Shown here one piece after another: positions 7,413 through 14,486 of a DNA stretch of 41,509 nt; position 1 is the first letter of the stretch; each line of letters opens with the position of its first letter. The translations under genes were made by a program, and so were the position numbers. The notes below the pieces were generated by a model, which made no database searches, had not been told where the DNA came from, and saw nothing but the letters and a program-made list of their open reading frames with translations. The stretch is from IMG/VR virus record IMGVR_UViG_3300014501_000174, positions 1 to 41,509 of that record. One strand, 5' to 3'. This stretch comes from a virus.

Positions 7413-8396
7413 ATGCCAGTTCCGACTGTAGCTGAAGTGCTCAAGCAATCCGGTCTAAGTCAGGAGCAGATAGATGCTCTTGACGCGAAAGTCCTTACGG
7501 GGGTTAACAATTACGTGTCCACCGTATACAACGCGGCAGAGCAAAAGGAAAAGTCCGCATCGGAATTAGCGGTGAAGGCTGAGGCGGATAGGAAAGCACA
7601 GGAAGCCGCAGAAGCAGCCGCAAAGACGGCACTGGACGCAGCGGAACTCCAGAAGAGAAGCGTGGATGAGTTCTGGAATAACACCTATAATCCTGGCATT
7701 GCCGCAGCGGAAGTGGAAAAGACGAGATTGGCAAAAATAGCAACCGATGCAGCGGCTGAAACAGCATGGTATAAGGCACAGCACGCTTCCCTGAAAGACT
7801 TGGGATTTGTTCCCGCAGACGCTCCAGTATTTACTCCTCCAGCCGCAGTAGAGACTCCCAAGACTCCCGGTACACCCACATTCACAGATGAGCAGATTAA
7901 CCAGAGAATCGGTTCTGGTTTGAGTAATTCAGTGTGGGCGTTGCAGGAGTACCAAAAGTTTACAGGCCAATTCCTTCCCGATCCCATCGACCAGCTTGCG
8001 CAGGAAGCAACGCAACAAAAGTTGCCTTTCCGCGATTACGTGGCGCGTAAGTACGACTTTGCTGGAAAGCAGAAAGCCGCTCAGGAAGCAGCGGCAAAGG
8101 CTCACGACGATTCAATCAGGACTGCAAGGGATGCCGAAAAGGATTTGGAGTGGAAGGCAAAGATGGACGCTCAGTCGAATGAATTTGCCGCCAAGGAACG
8201 CAAGATGGCAGAGCAGCATAGCCAAAACCCGGATACTATTTTGCCTCCGGGTTCAGCGAAGTTTACGGAAGTACGGAGAGCGCAGCAAGCCGGTGAGCGT
8301 CCTGATCCAACAAAGATGACGCCGGAAGCTCGCATCAAGTTGACACAGGAAAACCTTCGCAAACGTCTCGACGAACGGCAGCAACAGGTAGCATAA
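7413..8396 (+). CDS. Scaffolding protein (predicted)
   Basis: The protein has 327 residues rich in Ala, Lys, Glu and Gln. Long predicted coiled coils cover about residues 40-120 (EQKEKSASELAVKAEADRKA onward) and 220-280, with a Pro-rich linker near 140-155 (PPAAVETPKTPGTP). The C-terminus is basic (ENLRKRLDERQQQ), as is usual where scaffolds contact the capsid protein. Position immediately upstream of the major capsid gene (apart from the inserted endonuclease gene) is the standard scaffold position. Start ATG 7413 follows GGGAG. There is no catalytic protease motif, so it does not look like a fused maturation protease. The function rests on context and composition. Confidence 0.7.
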   Translation: MPVPTVAEVLKQSGLSQEQIDALDAKVLTGVNNYVSTVYNAAEQKEKSASELAVKAEADRKAQEAAEAAAKTALDAAELQKRSVDEFWNNTYNPGIAAAEVEKTRLAKIATDAAAETAWYKAQHASLKDLGFVPADAPVFTPPAAVETPKTPGTPTFTDEQINQRIGSGLSNSVWALQEYQKFTGQFLPDPIDQLAQEATQQKLPFRDYVARKYDFAGKQKAAQEAAAKAHDDSIRTARDAEKDLEWKAKMDAQSNEFAAKERKMAEQHSQNPDTILPPGSAKFTEVRRAQQAGERPDPTKMTPEARIKLTQENLRKRLDERQQQVA

Positions 8397-8399
8397 GTA

Positions 8400-8431
8400 C
8401 CTAAGTCTAATGTATAATTGGACTTAGGAGG
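8400..8431 (+). promoter_or_regulatory. Hairpin masking the ribosome site of the endonuclease gene, with a TATAAT in its loop
   Basis: CCTAAGTC (8400-8407) pairs with GACTTAGG (8421-8428), with an extra U-G pair. The 3' arm overlaps the SD AGGAGG (8426-8431) of the gene starting at 8441. The loop contains TATAAT (8413-8418). A transcript from upstream would fold and hide the SD, while one started from the loop would begin near 8425 and lack the 5' arm. A -35 box is not evident. Confidence 0.5.
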
Positions 8432-8440
8432 AAACAAACA

Positions 8441-9085
8441 ATGTGGGTAAAGAGCAACAAACCGGAAATGGCACCAACGAAGGTTCCAACTGCGCTCGAT
8501 ATTGCATGGGCTGCTGGAGTCTATGAGGGTGAGGGAAGTTGCCGACTCTGCGGAAAGACGAAGCGCGGGTTCATGTCCGCAACCGTGCAGAAAGACCCTG
8601 AAATACTTTACCGTTTGCGAGACTGGTTTGGTGGTCGCGTAAACGTGAGAGATAGGGGAACAGATTTTAGTCAATACGTCTGGGATGTTTGTGGCGATCA
8701 CGGTCGTATATTCATGGCTTTGATTTACGAGTACATGAGCGCCCGAAGGAAAACACAAATTGACGCTTCTGCCGCACTTTTGTTTCTTGAGGAAAAATCT
8801 CCTGTTGGATTGAATATTGCGCAGTTACGGTCCACGTTAGATGAGTATTACGCCGAAAATTCTCGTAAACAAAGGTCTCACAGCCTAGAGCAGCGGAAGC
8901 AGAAATATCAGGAAGATTACGCTGACCTAGAAAAGAGAAAGTTGATTAACGAACGCAATCGGCAAGCTCGTGAGGCTATGACTCAAGAGCAAAAGGAAGC
9001 CTCACAGAAGTATCAGCAAGAGTATTACAAACGCAAAAAAGCGCAGCAAAAAGCGCAGGTAATAAGCATTAGGAAGACAGCTTAA
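8441..9085 (+). CDS. Free-standing LAGLIDADG-type homing endonuclease
   Basis: One LAGLIDADG-like motif is clear near the N-terminus: AWAAGVYEGEGSC (residues about 23-35), with the acidic Glu used for metal binding. The following RDWFGGRVNVRDR and WDVCGDHGRIFMALI segments fit the beta-strand/helix pattern of the fold to about residue 130. The last 80 residues are a Lys/Gln/Glu-rich coiled tail (QKYQEDYADLEKRKLINER), unusual for the family. Only one motif is present, so a homodimer is expected. It sits between scaffold and major capsid genes without interrupting either, as expected for a selfish free-standing homing gene. Its RBS is overlapped by a hairpin (8400-8428). It is related in motif type, not obviously in overall sequence, to the intein endonuclease in TerL. 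Length is 214 residues. Confidence 0.8.
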   Translation: MWVKSNKPEMAPTKVPTALDIAWAAGVYEGEGSCRLCGKTKRGFMSATVQKDPEILYRLRDWFGGRVNVRDRGTDFSQYVWDVCGDHGRIFMALIYEYMSARRKTQIDASAALLFLEEKSPVGLNIAQLRSTLDEYYAENSRKQRSHSLEQRKQKYQEDYADLEKRKLINERNRQAREAMTQEQKEASQKYQQEYYKRKKAQQKAQVISIRKTA

Positions 9086-9104
9086 GTAGCTGAAAGGAAA
9101 CGAC

Positions 9105-10370
9105 ATGCCGTATACTCAGAACGATCCGACTTTTTCAGAAGTTGACAGTGCTAACCTCGAAAGCGTTAGGGACGAAGTGGTCTGGAACGAATTTTTCGTA
9201 GGCTATCCGTTCCTCGATGAGTTACGTCGTTCTGGCGTAGCCGATCCGTATCTTGGCGGCGCGGGCATGACGGAGCCGATCCTTTACGCTAGGCCGGATG
9301 GTTCTGCCATTGATCCTGCACAGACGATCACGTTGAAGCGTCAGCAGATCACGGACAAGCTGAAGTTCTACGAGAAGGGCTACCAGTCCAACTTCCCATA
9401 CAGCGATTGGGATATTGCTCCTAACGGCCAAGGAGTAATCAACGCTGGTCCTTCGAGAATCTTCGACTTGTATTCAATTTTCGTCACTGGCTGTGTGCAG
9501 ACAATCAATACGATGCTAGAGATGGATTCGTTCCGTCACGGACAGAACATTTCCGCAACGGTGAGCGATGACCGCCATAAGGCATCCAATGGCCTTGATG
9601 AAGCCTTGAATAACGGTATTGATCCTTCGCTCTATGGCAACGTCTACAAGAGCTACGGTGAGCAGTTGCGTAACGGCGCAATAGGCAAGGCAATCAACGT
9701 GACGCCGTGGTACGCTGGACAGCCAAACTACGGAACAGTTGCTGCGCCTGCAACGAGCAACCCAGGACAAATTGATTTCGATACATTGATTCAATTGAGT
9801 TCTCAGTGCGAGATTTGGGGCGGCAAGCCGAAGTTGGGAATCACTAACGTCTTTGGTTTCAAGGCGATTGCAAAGGCTCTATTCGCTTATTACCGCGATG
9901 TGGAGCACACCAATCACGATATTAGGTGGGATGCGTTCACATTCAACGGGACGACATTCTTCAAAGACCCGCTGGCTCCTTCGGCTGTTGCCCAGTATTA
10001 CATTCCGATCAACGGAAGCTCAGGAGCATCAGGCAACACGCTGCTTAAGGACGGTGTTGGATCGAACACTGCGACGGTTGCATTCACGACTCCTCAGTTC
10101 TTTAACGCTTCAAATGCTCCGGTTAACTTTTCGCCAACGAACTCTCAGTTGCCGTCGAACTCGATTATTCAGCCTTCGGAAGCGGTTTACTTCTTGGACC
10201 CAAGCACATTCAAGTTGCGGACGACGGACAAGGAAGAGTGGAACTTCGGAACTCGCAAGACGCAGCAGTGGAACAATCCGAGCATGAATGCAATCTTTGT
10301 GAAGTTGGCAACGAACCTGTATTGCTGCCAGCCAAACAAGAACGCCTACGCATTCGGCTTCCACGCATAG
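9105..10370 (+). CDS. Major capsid protein
   Basis: This is the main shell protein, presumably with the HK97 fold. Support comes from length (421 residues), position after the scaffold, and sequence character: an N-terminal segment with FLDELRRSG, a strand-rich region (ITLKRQQITDKLKFYEKGYQ), a helix containing TGCVQTINTMLEMDSFRHG, then LIQLSSQCEIWGGKPKLGIT and a region with WDAFTFNGTTFFKDPLAPS that look like the A domain and its loops. There is a good SD (AAAGGAAA) before ATG 9105. No N-terminal delta domain is seen, in agreement with a separate scaffold gene. Codon use resembles its neighbours. I cannot name the exact capsid family. Confidence 0.78.
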   Translation: MPYTQNDPTFSEVDSANLESVRDEVVWNEFFVGYPFLDELRRSGVADPYLGGAGMTEPILYARPDGSAIDPAQTITLKRQQITDKLKFYEKGYQSNFPYSDWDIAPNGQGVINAGPSRIFDLYSIFVTGCVQTINTMLEMDSFRHGQNISATVSDDRHKASNGLDEALNNGIDPSLYGNVYKSYGEQLRNGAIGKAINVTPWYAGQPNYGTVAAPATSNPGQIDFDTLIQLSSQCEIWGGKPKLGITNVFGFKAIAKALFAYYRDVEHTNHDIRWDAFTFNGTTFFKDPLAPSAVAQYYIPINGSSGASGNTLLKDGVGSNTATVAFTTPQFFNASNAPVNFSPTNSQLPSNSIIQPSEAVYFLDPSTFKLRTTDKEEWNFGTRKTQQWNNPSMNAIFVKLATNLYCCQPNKNAYAFGFHA

Positions 10371-10434
10371 TTTTTGAAGTTGGAGCGCGAGACAGGAAAC
10401 GCAGTATTCAGTTTGGTGGTTAAGGAGAAATAAG

Positions 10435-11313
10435 ATGCCATTAGTACAAGGTTTGCCAACTTGGAAAAACATGAACTCGGTGAATTCCACTTCATCATCG
10501 GGTCAAACCGATAATATGACAGGAGAGCCGTATTACGGTGACGGCTTGTATCCTGGTGTTTATTTTGACCTGACAAATCAAGAAGCATTGGACTCTTCCA
10601 ATCTGAATACAGGCATTCTGTATGGCGGTCGCTATCGGTATGTGCAGGTTGACTCAGGTGCTACTGCGGCGAACGTTACCACAGGAACGGTCGGATTCAT
10701 CCGCTCAGGATCATCGGTCAAGTCTGTTGTCGTCCTCACGCAGGGCAGCGGTCAGACGGTTGGCACGTATAATGTCGCGGCAAACATTGGCAGCGGCGGC
10801 GGATCGGGCGCGTTGATTCAGGTTGTCGTTACAGGCGCAGCAGCGATTTCCGTTACTGTTCTCAATGGCGGATTTGGATACGTTTCGGCTCCGACATTCA
10901 CACTGGCAACTGGCGGAACTGTGGGAACAGTTGTAGCGCAGTTGGGCATCAGTCAGAACATTGTTACCAGCGCCGATATTGCGTTAGGAAACGCTGGTAC
11001 GCCAGCAGCCACCCAAGCAGGAGTTGGCCCAGTTCACCCAGTTGTATTCCTGAATGCTATCACTCCTGGAAACTATGGGTTCATTCAGGAATCTGGAGTT
11101 GCTACGGTTATCGCATCTTCTGGTGGCCAAACGCAAGCACTCGGTCAGTTTGCTATTGTTCAAAATGCAACTACAACAGCAAACGGAACCATGACTGCAT
11201 CGAGCGCAACTTACGGTCCATTTGCAATCGGAAATGTACTCGATCCGATTATTTCACCTGCGACAGGTACTCCGTTCAAGATTCAGATGGATTCGCCAAT
11301 CTACCAAGACTAA
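10435..11313 (+). CDS. Head decoration-like protein with a GGxGY-P domain
   Basis: The 292-residue product follows the capsid gene and has a strong SD (AAGGAG). Residues about 65-175 are Gly/Val/Thr-rich beta sequence with the pattern LTQGSGQTVGTYNV...GGGSGA...VLNGGFGYVSAPTF, a small beta domain also found in the adaptor-like protein at 12816 and, more loosely, near the N-terminus of the fibre at 19524. The C-terminal part (HPVVFLNAITPGNYGFIQES, then VATVIA) is again beta-rich and typical of capsid-surface accessory proteins. No Cys or catalytic pattern is present. A role as decoration or cement protein is inferred from position and composition. Confidence 0.65.
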   Translation: MPLVQGLPTWKNMNSVNSTSSSGQTDNMTGEPYYGDGLYPGVYFDLTNQEALDSSNLNTGILYGGRYRYVQVDSGATAANVTTGTVGFIRSGSSVKSVVVLTQGSGQTVGTYNVAANIGSGGGSGALIQVVVTGAAAISVTVLNGGFGYVSAPTFTLATGGTVGTVVAQLGISQNIVTSADIALGNAGTPAATQAGVGPVHPVVFLNAITPGNYGFIQESGVATVIASSGGQTQALGQFAIVQNATTTANGTMTASSATYGPFAIGNVLDPIISPATGTPFKIQMDSPIYQD

Positions 11314-11324
11314 CGGTTAGCAAA

Positions 11325-11348
11325 GGGGCGAGTAGAGATATTCGCCCC
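11325..11348 (+). terminator. GC-rich hairpin without a U tract after the decoration-like gene
   Basis: GGGGCGA (11325-11331) pairs with TCGCCCC (11342-11348), with a 10-base loop. No run of T follows, so it may be a weak terminator or an RNA processing/stability element between head genes. Confidence 0.4.
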
Positions 11349-11373
11349 ACAGTTCTCGAAGTAAGGAGCAGCA

Positions 11374-11730
11374 ATGATTATCACCCCAATCAATTCTGCG
11401 GTCTATCCGAATATTACTGGAAGTAAGGATTTGATCGTAGGCACAGGGAACGGTCCATCTTCTTACAACCAGACAACCGGAGATATTTTGTCGGTAGCAT
11501 TGACTGGTTTCCAGATTGATGGAGTTCTTGGACCAGCTGTGACTCCAGATTTGAAGTACATTGCTATTCCTGCTCCTATTGTCGTCGGCAAGGGCGGAGG
11601 TTGGACTCTTTTCTGGTACACACTCTCCTCGCAGGGCGGTGGCGGACAAACAGCAACATGGGTTCCGCTAGGAAGTGGATTGAGCATTTCCACAGAGCAG
11701 GTGATTTTGACAGTGATTGGTTTGGGCTAA
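11374..11730 (+). CDS. Small beta-rich structural protein (118 aa), unknown
   Basis: I do not recognise a family. The protein is rich in Gly, Thr, Ile and Val with alternating beta strands (LKYIAIPAPIVVGKG, WTLFWYTLSSQGGGG, EQVILTVIGLG), contains no Cys or charged clusters, and starts with a good SD (AAGGAG, 11363-11368). Its place in the head block and its closure by a terminator at 11784 suggest it is a minor virion protein expressed with the capsid. Confidence 0.65.
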   Translation: MIITPINSAVYPNITGSKDLIVGTGNGPSSYNQTTGDILSVALTGFQIDGVLGPAVTPDLKYIAIPAPIVVGKGGGWTLFWYTLSSQGGGGQTATWVPLGSGLSISTEQVILTVIGLG

Positions 11731-11783
11731 AACGAGTTTTTCCACAAGGTCTGGTTTCCCTCTCCCGGTGAAGCAGACAATTG

Positions 11784-11830
11784 ACGCCCTTCGTGAGTCC
11801 CTACGGGGCAAACTTGCGGAGGGCGTTTTT
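11784..11830 (+). terminator. Rho-independent terminator
   Basis: ACGCCCTTCGT (11784-11794) pairs with GCGGAGGGCGT (11816-11826, two G-U pairs). An inner CCC-TAC-GGG stem lies in the loop and TTTTT runs to 11830. It closes the capsid-gene transcript before the Lys-rich small genes. Confidence 0.75.
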
Positions 11831-11869
11831 GATAGCAAACGAAATTCTAACGCGCAAAGGAGAATTGAA

Positions 11870-12004
11870 ATGGCAAAGAAAAAAGTTGGTAGTGTGAAGC
11901 GCCTTGAAGGTATCGTCCACCATGATATGAACAAGGAGCATGGATGGACAAAGAAGGGCAAGACAGCGAAGGGTATGAATCGCAAGCGCACGGCGGGAAA
12001 GTAG
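11870..12004 (+). CDS. Lys-rich small protein (44 aa) with the R(T/V)AGK tail
   Basis: ATG 11870 is preceded by AAAGGAG. The product starts MAKKKVGSVKRLEGIVHHD and ends NRKRTAGK. It is strongly basic and probably disordered. The tail (K/R)R(V/T)AGK recurs at the C-termini of the proteins at 12013, 29836 and 30053, and as RVASKG at 37172, encoded by different synonymous codons each time. It lies between the terminator at 11830 and the next Lys-rich gene. A DNA-binding or virion-interior role is an inference from charge and location. Confidence 0.75.
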   Translation: MAKKKVGSVKRLEGIVHHDMNKEHGWTKKGKTAKGMNRKRTAGK

Positions 12005-12012
12005 GCTAACCG

Positions 12013-12198
12013 ATGCATACGAAAAAGCGTTCATCGTGGATGGACGACGGGGATGACGCGCACTTTGACGGCAACCCTGCGTACAGGAAGCATAACGCTA
12101 GGAAACATTTAGCTGCGTCTGGAAGAACGTTGCAATACGTAGGAAAAGGGAAAGCGCAGAAGAAGACAGCGGGTAAAAAGAGAGTGGCAGGAAAATAG
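12013..12198 (+). CDS. Lys-rich small protein (61 aa) ending KKRVAGK
   Basis: The first half has an acidic patch (WMDDGDDAHFDGNPAYRKH) and a helix-like ARKHLAASGRTLQYVG segment; the C-terminal 15 residues are basic and contain the motif twice (KKTAGKKRVAGK). SD is poor (GGCTAACCG), so translation may be coupled to the gene ending 8 bases upstream. It belongs to the same compositional group as the 11870 product. Function is unknown. Confidence 0.7.
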   Translation: MHTKKRSSWMDDGDDAHFDGNPAYRKHNARKHLAASGRTLQYVGKGKAQKKTAGKKRVAGK

Positions 12199-12210
12199 GG
12201 AGCATGGATG

Positions 12211-12744
12211 TCAATCGTAAGAAGAGCGCGGGAAATTCAGACAGGCGAATTCGCCGAAGTGCTTGATGGCCGCACGGTCATAGGCTCTCGCTGCATCCTC
12301 TGCATTCTTAAACCTTCCAAGCCAGATTTTTTTGCCATTAACTTTTATATTCGATTGGTAAAAACTCTGATAACCGACGCCCTTGTATCCAGTGGAATTA
12401 TTAGACTGCCTACGTCTATTCTGACCATTTTGAGTGGCAGTTGCTTCTCTAAGGTTAGAGCGGCGATTATCCAGAGAGTCGTGATTGATGTGGTCTACTT
12501 GATGCGCTGTGCTGAGAATCTCGCAGTGCATTTGGATAGTTCTACATTTTGCGGTTTTGCTAGCATTTCGTACCGCAACCCAACGCTTACTGCTCTTAAT
12601 GTACAGCGCACACCAATTCCAGTACATGAGCCATTCATAGTCGGCAGTATCGACGATGGCATTTTTTCCGCGAGTCAGTGGGATAAGGCGATAAGATGGA
12701 TCAAGCGGCTGGACAACATCATGTCTTGGCATGGTGCGTTTCAT
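12211..12744 (-). CDS. HNH endonuclease with AP2 DNA-binding domain (free-standing homing endonuclease)
   Basis: This is the only clear gene on the minus strand. Residues about 80-115 carry the HNH core: HQVDHINHDSLDNRRSNLRE followed by ATATQNGQN, with the His and Asn metal/catalytic positions intact. Residues about 118-172 form an AP2 domain (STGYKGVGY..., IWLGRFKNAEDAARAYDRAA). This HNH-AP2 arrangement is typical of mobile phage endonucleases. ATG 12744 has GAGGG at SD distance. It sits back to back with the adaptor-like gene's RBS and leaves both neighbours intact, so it looks like an intergenic insertion. A plus-strand open frame of similar span is its shadow. Length is 177 residues. Confidence 0.88.
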   Translation of the reverse strand: MKRTMPRHDVVQPLDPSYRLIPLTRGKNAIVDTADYEWLMYWNWCALYIKSSKRWVAVRNASKTAKCRTIQMHCEILSTAHQVDHINHDSLDNRRSNLREATATQNGQNRRRQSNNSTGYKGVGYQSFYQSNIKVNGKKIWLGRFKNAEDAARAYDRAAIKHFGEFACLNFPRSSYD

Positions 12745-12815
12745 AAGGAACCCTCATTCCTTGTGCGACTGTCCGCCGCACTATCTAATTTTACTACAAG
12801 TTGGGAGGCTGCGTA

Positions 12816-14063
12816 ATGGCCTTTCAAAACATGATCCAAGATGTCTTAGGAACTTTTGCAGGCATGAACAGGGGTCTTGCTGCCAGCAGAATTAACGAAG
12901 CATTCACTGCCATCCAAGACGAAAACATCTGGAATTTCCAGATCATCAATGGGGGTTGGTTGACGCCTAATATTCTAGGCAGTCCCAACGCTCAAAGCCA
13001 ACTCATAAGTCCGGGAACAATCTCCGTAGTCCCATTCACAAACCTAATCACGGGCGATGCGATAGCGACGGCGGCATGGACTGCAACTGTTCCTTATCCT
13101 CCGCTTTTGACGCAGATGCAGATTCGCATTCCTACCTACTCGTTATATTCCATCATGGCGCTAGGAAACAACGGAACGGTAGCCTATGCCACGATTCTTA
13201 CTGGCGGGTCTGCGCAGATCCCCGGTACATACGTTATACCAGTTCTTGACCCCGCAATAGGCGCAGGTGGAACAGTTTCGATCACCGTTAACTCCGATGG
13301 AACCGTGACACTTCCACCTGTCCTTTTGACGGCAGGCAGTGGATACACCACACCGTACATCGTCTTTGCTGAAGGTGGAACATCTGCCACATTCTCCGTT
13401 ACATTGATCGCCACATTGACGATTGATAGATTGTGGACAGAACCTCAACAAATAAACGGTAACTATTTATGCTATCAGGCGTACTACCCTGCGCCTCCCG
13501 GATTCCGCAGGTTCTGGTTTATCTCAGATTTCACGAATAACGCGCCTATAGATTTTACGAGCATGTCTCAGGCGGATTTGGCGCAGGAAGACCCACAGAG
13601 GACAATCTTTAGTCAGCCAGGATTCGCTGTGTATTTTGGACCTGATACCAGACAGGGAAGCGCAACTTACGGTCAGCAGCTCTATGAATTGTGGCGGGGG
13701 CCAACTTCGCAACTACCCTACACGTTTCAATGCCAATGCGATTGGCCGCTACTTCAAAATCCGACTGACACATTGCCTTATCCATTAAGTGAAGAATTGG
13801 TTAGACAGAGAGCTTATGAGATGTGCTGCCTTTGGAAAGAGGGTACCAAGGGCGACGACATGGAACGGGGATCAGGCGCAAATTGGCAGTTTCTAGCGAA
13901 AGCATACCACGAAGAATATGTGGATCGCCTCAAGAGAATCAGGATCATGGATCGTAACATTTCCGATCAGTATTTGACCAGAGCCAAGAGGAATATGCCA
14001 TTTAGCAACGACGGCGGTATGAACAATAACCACACGGCTAGTGTCGGATGGTTTGAGCGGTAA
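12816..14063 (+). CDS. Head-tail adaptor-like protein with an inserted GGxGY-P domain
   Basis: ATG 12816 follows GGGAGG (12803-12808) with ideal spacing. The N-terminus (MNRGLAASRINEAFTAIQDE, then NIWNFQ) and the helical C-terminus (VRQRAYEMCCLWKEGTKGDD, AKAYHEEYVDRLKRIRIMDR) look like the helical scaffold of podoviral adaptor/neck proteins. Between them, residues about 120-200 hold the beta domain LTGGSAQIPGTYVIPV...LLTAGSGYTTPYIVFAEGG, shared with the decoration-like protein at 10435. The chimeric build suggests a connector protein with an added surface domain. A functionally similar adaptor-like gene is at 30539. The exact connector position is not determinable here. Length is 416 residues from this start. 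Confidence 0.6.
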   Translation: MAFQNMIQDVLGTFAGMNRGLAASRINEAFTAIQDENIWNFQIINGGWLTPNILGSPNAQSQLISPGTISVVPFTNLITGDAIATAAWTATVPYPPLLTQMQIRIPTYSLYSIMALGNNGTVAYATILTGGSAQIPGTYVIPVLDPAIGAGGTVSITVNSDGTVTLPPVLLTAGSGYTTPYIVFAEGGTSATFSVTLIATLTIDRLWTEPQQINGNYLCYQAYYPAPPGFRRFWFISDFTNNAPIDFTSMSQADLAQEDPQRTIFSQPGFAVYFGPDTRQGSATYGQQLYELWRGPTSQLPYTFQCQCDWPLLQNPTDTLPYPLSEELVRQRAYEMCCLWKEGTKGDDMERGSGANWQFLAKAYHEEYVDRLKRIRIMDRNISDQYLTRAKRNMPFSNDGGMNNNHTASVGWFER

Positions 14064-14075
14064 AAGGAGAGTAGT

Positions 14076-14477
14076 ATGCCAGCTTACGCGGGACCAGGTT
14101 TAGCAGCACCATTATCGTCTAATCGCCAGATGTATTTTTGGCAGACCGAAACTGTTCCTGTCGCGTCATATCCTGGATCACTTAGTGTCGGGTATCAATT
14201 AGAACGAGTTCCAAACGTAGTTTATCCTTGGGGATTATCATTTGAACTTACATTCTCTGGAAATCCGGGAGCGTTTGAGATTGACATTCTTGGTGCGAAT
14301 GCTGATTATCCACAAAACTACGCATTTCTCGGAATGATTAACGCGGTGAATCTTTATTTGCCAGGATATTACGTTGGACGTTGGGATATGCCTTCGCAGA
14401 TGTGGCCTCGCTATGTAGCTGGTTACGTTAAGACGCTTACCAATGCGGTGAATGTGACGATGACGGTGACAAAATAA
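14076..14477 (+). CDS. Small structural protein (133 aa), unknown
   Basis: ATG 14076 follows AAAAGGAGAG. The protein is aromatic-rich and beta-rich (YFWQTETVPVASYPGSL, VVYPWGLSFELTF, AFEIDILGANADYPQNY, YYVGRWDMPSQMWPRYVAGY), like a compact jelly-roll or tail-associated beta sandwich. It has no signal sequence, unlike the next gene. The end NVTMTVTK is typical of a terminal strand. It lies between the adaptor and fibre genes, so a neck or tail-surface role is likely. No named family is recognised. Confidence 0.65.
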   Translation: MPAYAGPGLAAPLSSNRQMYFWQTETVPVASYPGSLSVGYQLERVPNVVYPWGLSFELTFSGNPGAFEIDILGANADYPQNYAFLGMINAVNLYLPGYYVGRWDMPSQMWPRYVAGYVKTLTNAVNVTMTVTK

Positions 14478-14486
14478 GGAGGCGCG

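Noticed and set aside
8397-9104. Group I intron carrying the LAGLIDADG gene
   Set aside because: The gene lies between two complete genes (scaffold and capsid) and I saw no intron-like split of a coding sequence; it is a free-standing gene.
12208-12816. Plus-strand 202-residue gene
   Set aside because: It is the shadow of the minus-strand HNH-AP2 gene, which shows clear HNH and AP2 motifs.
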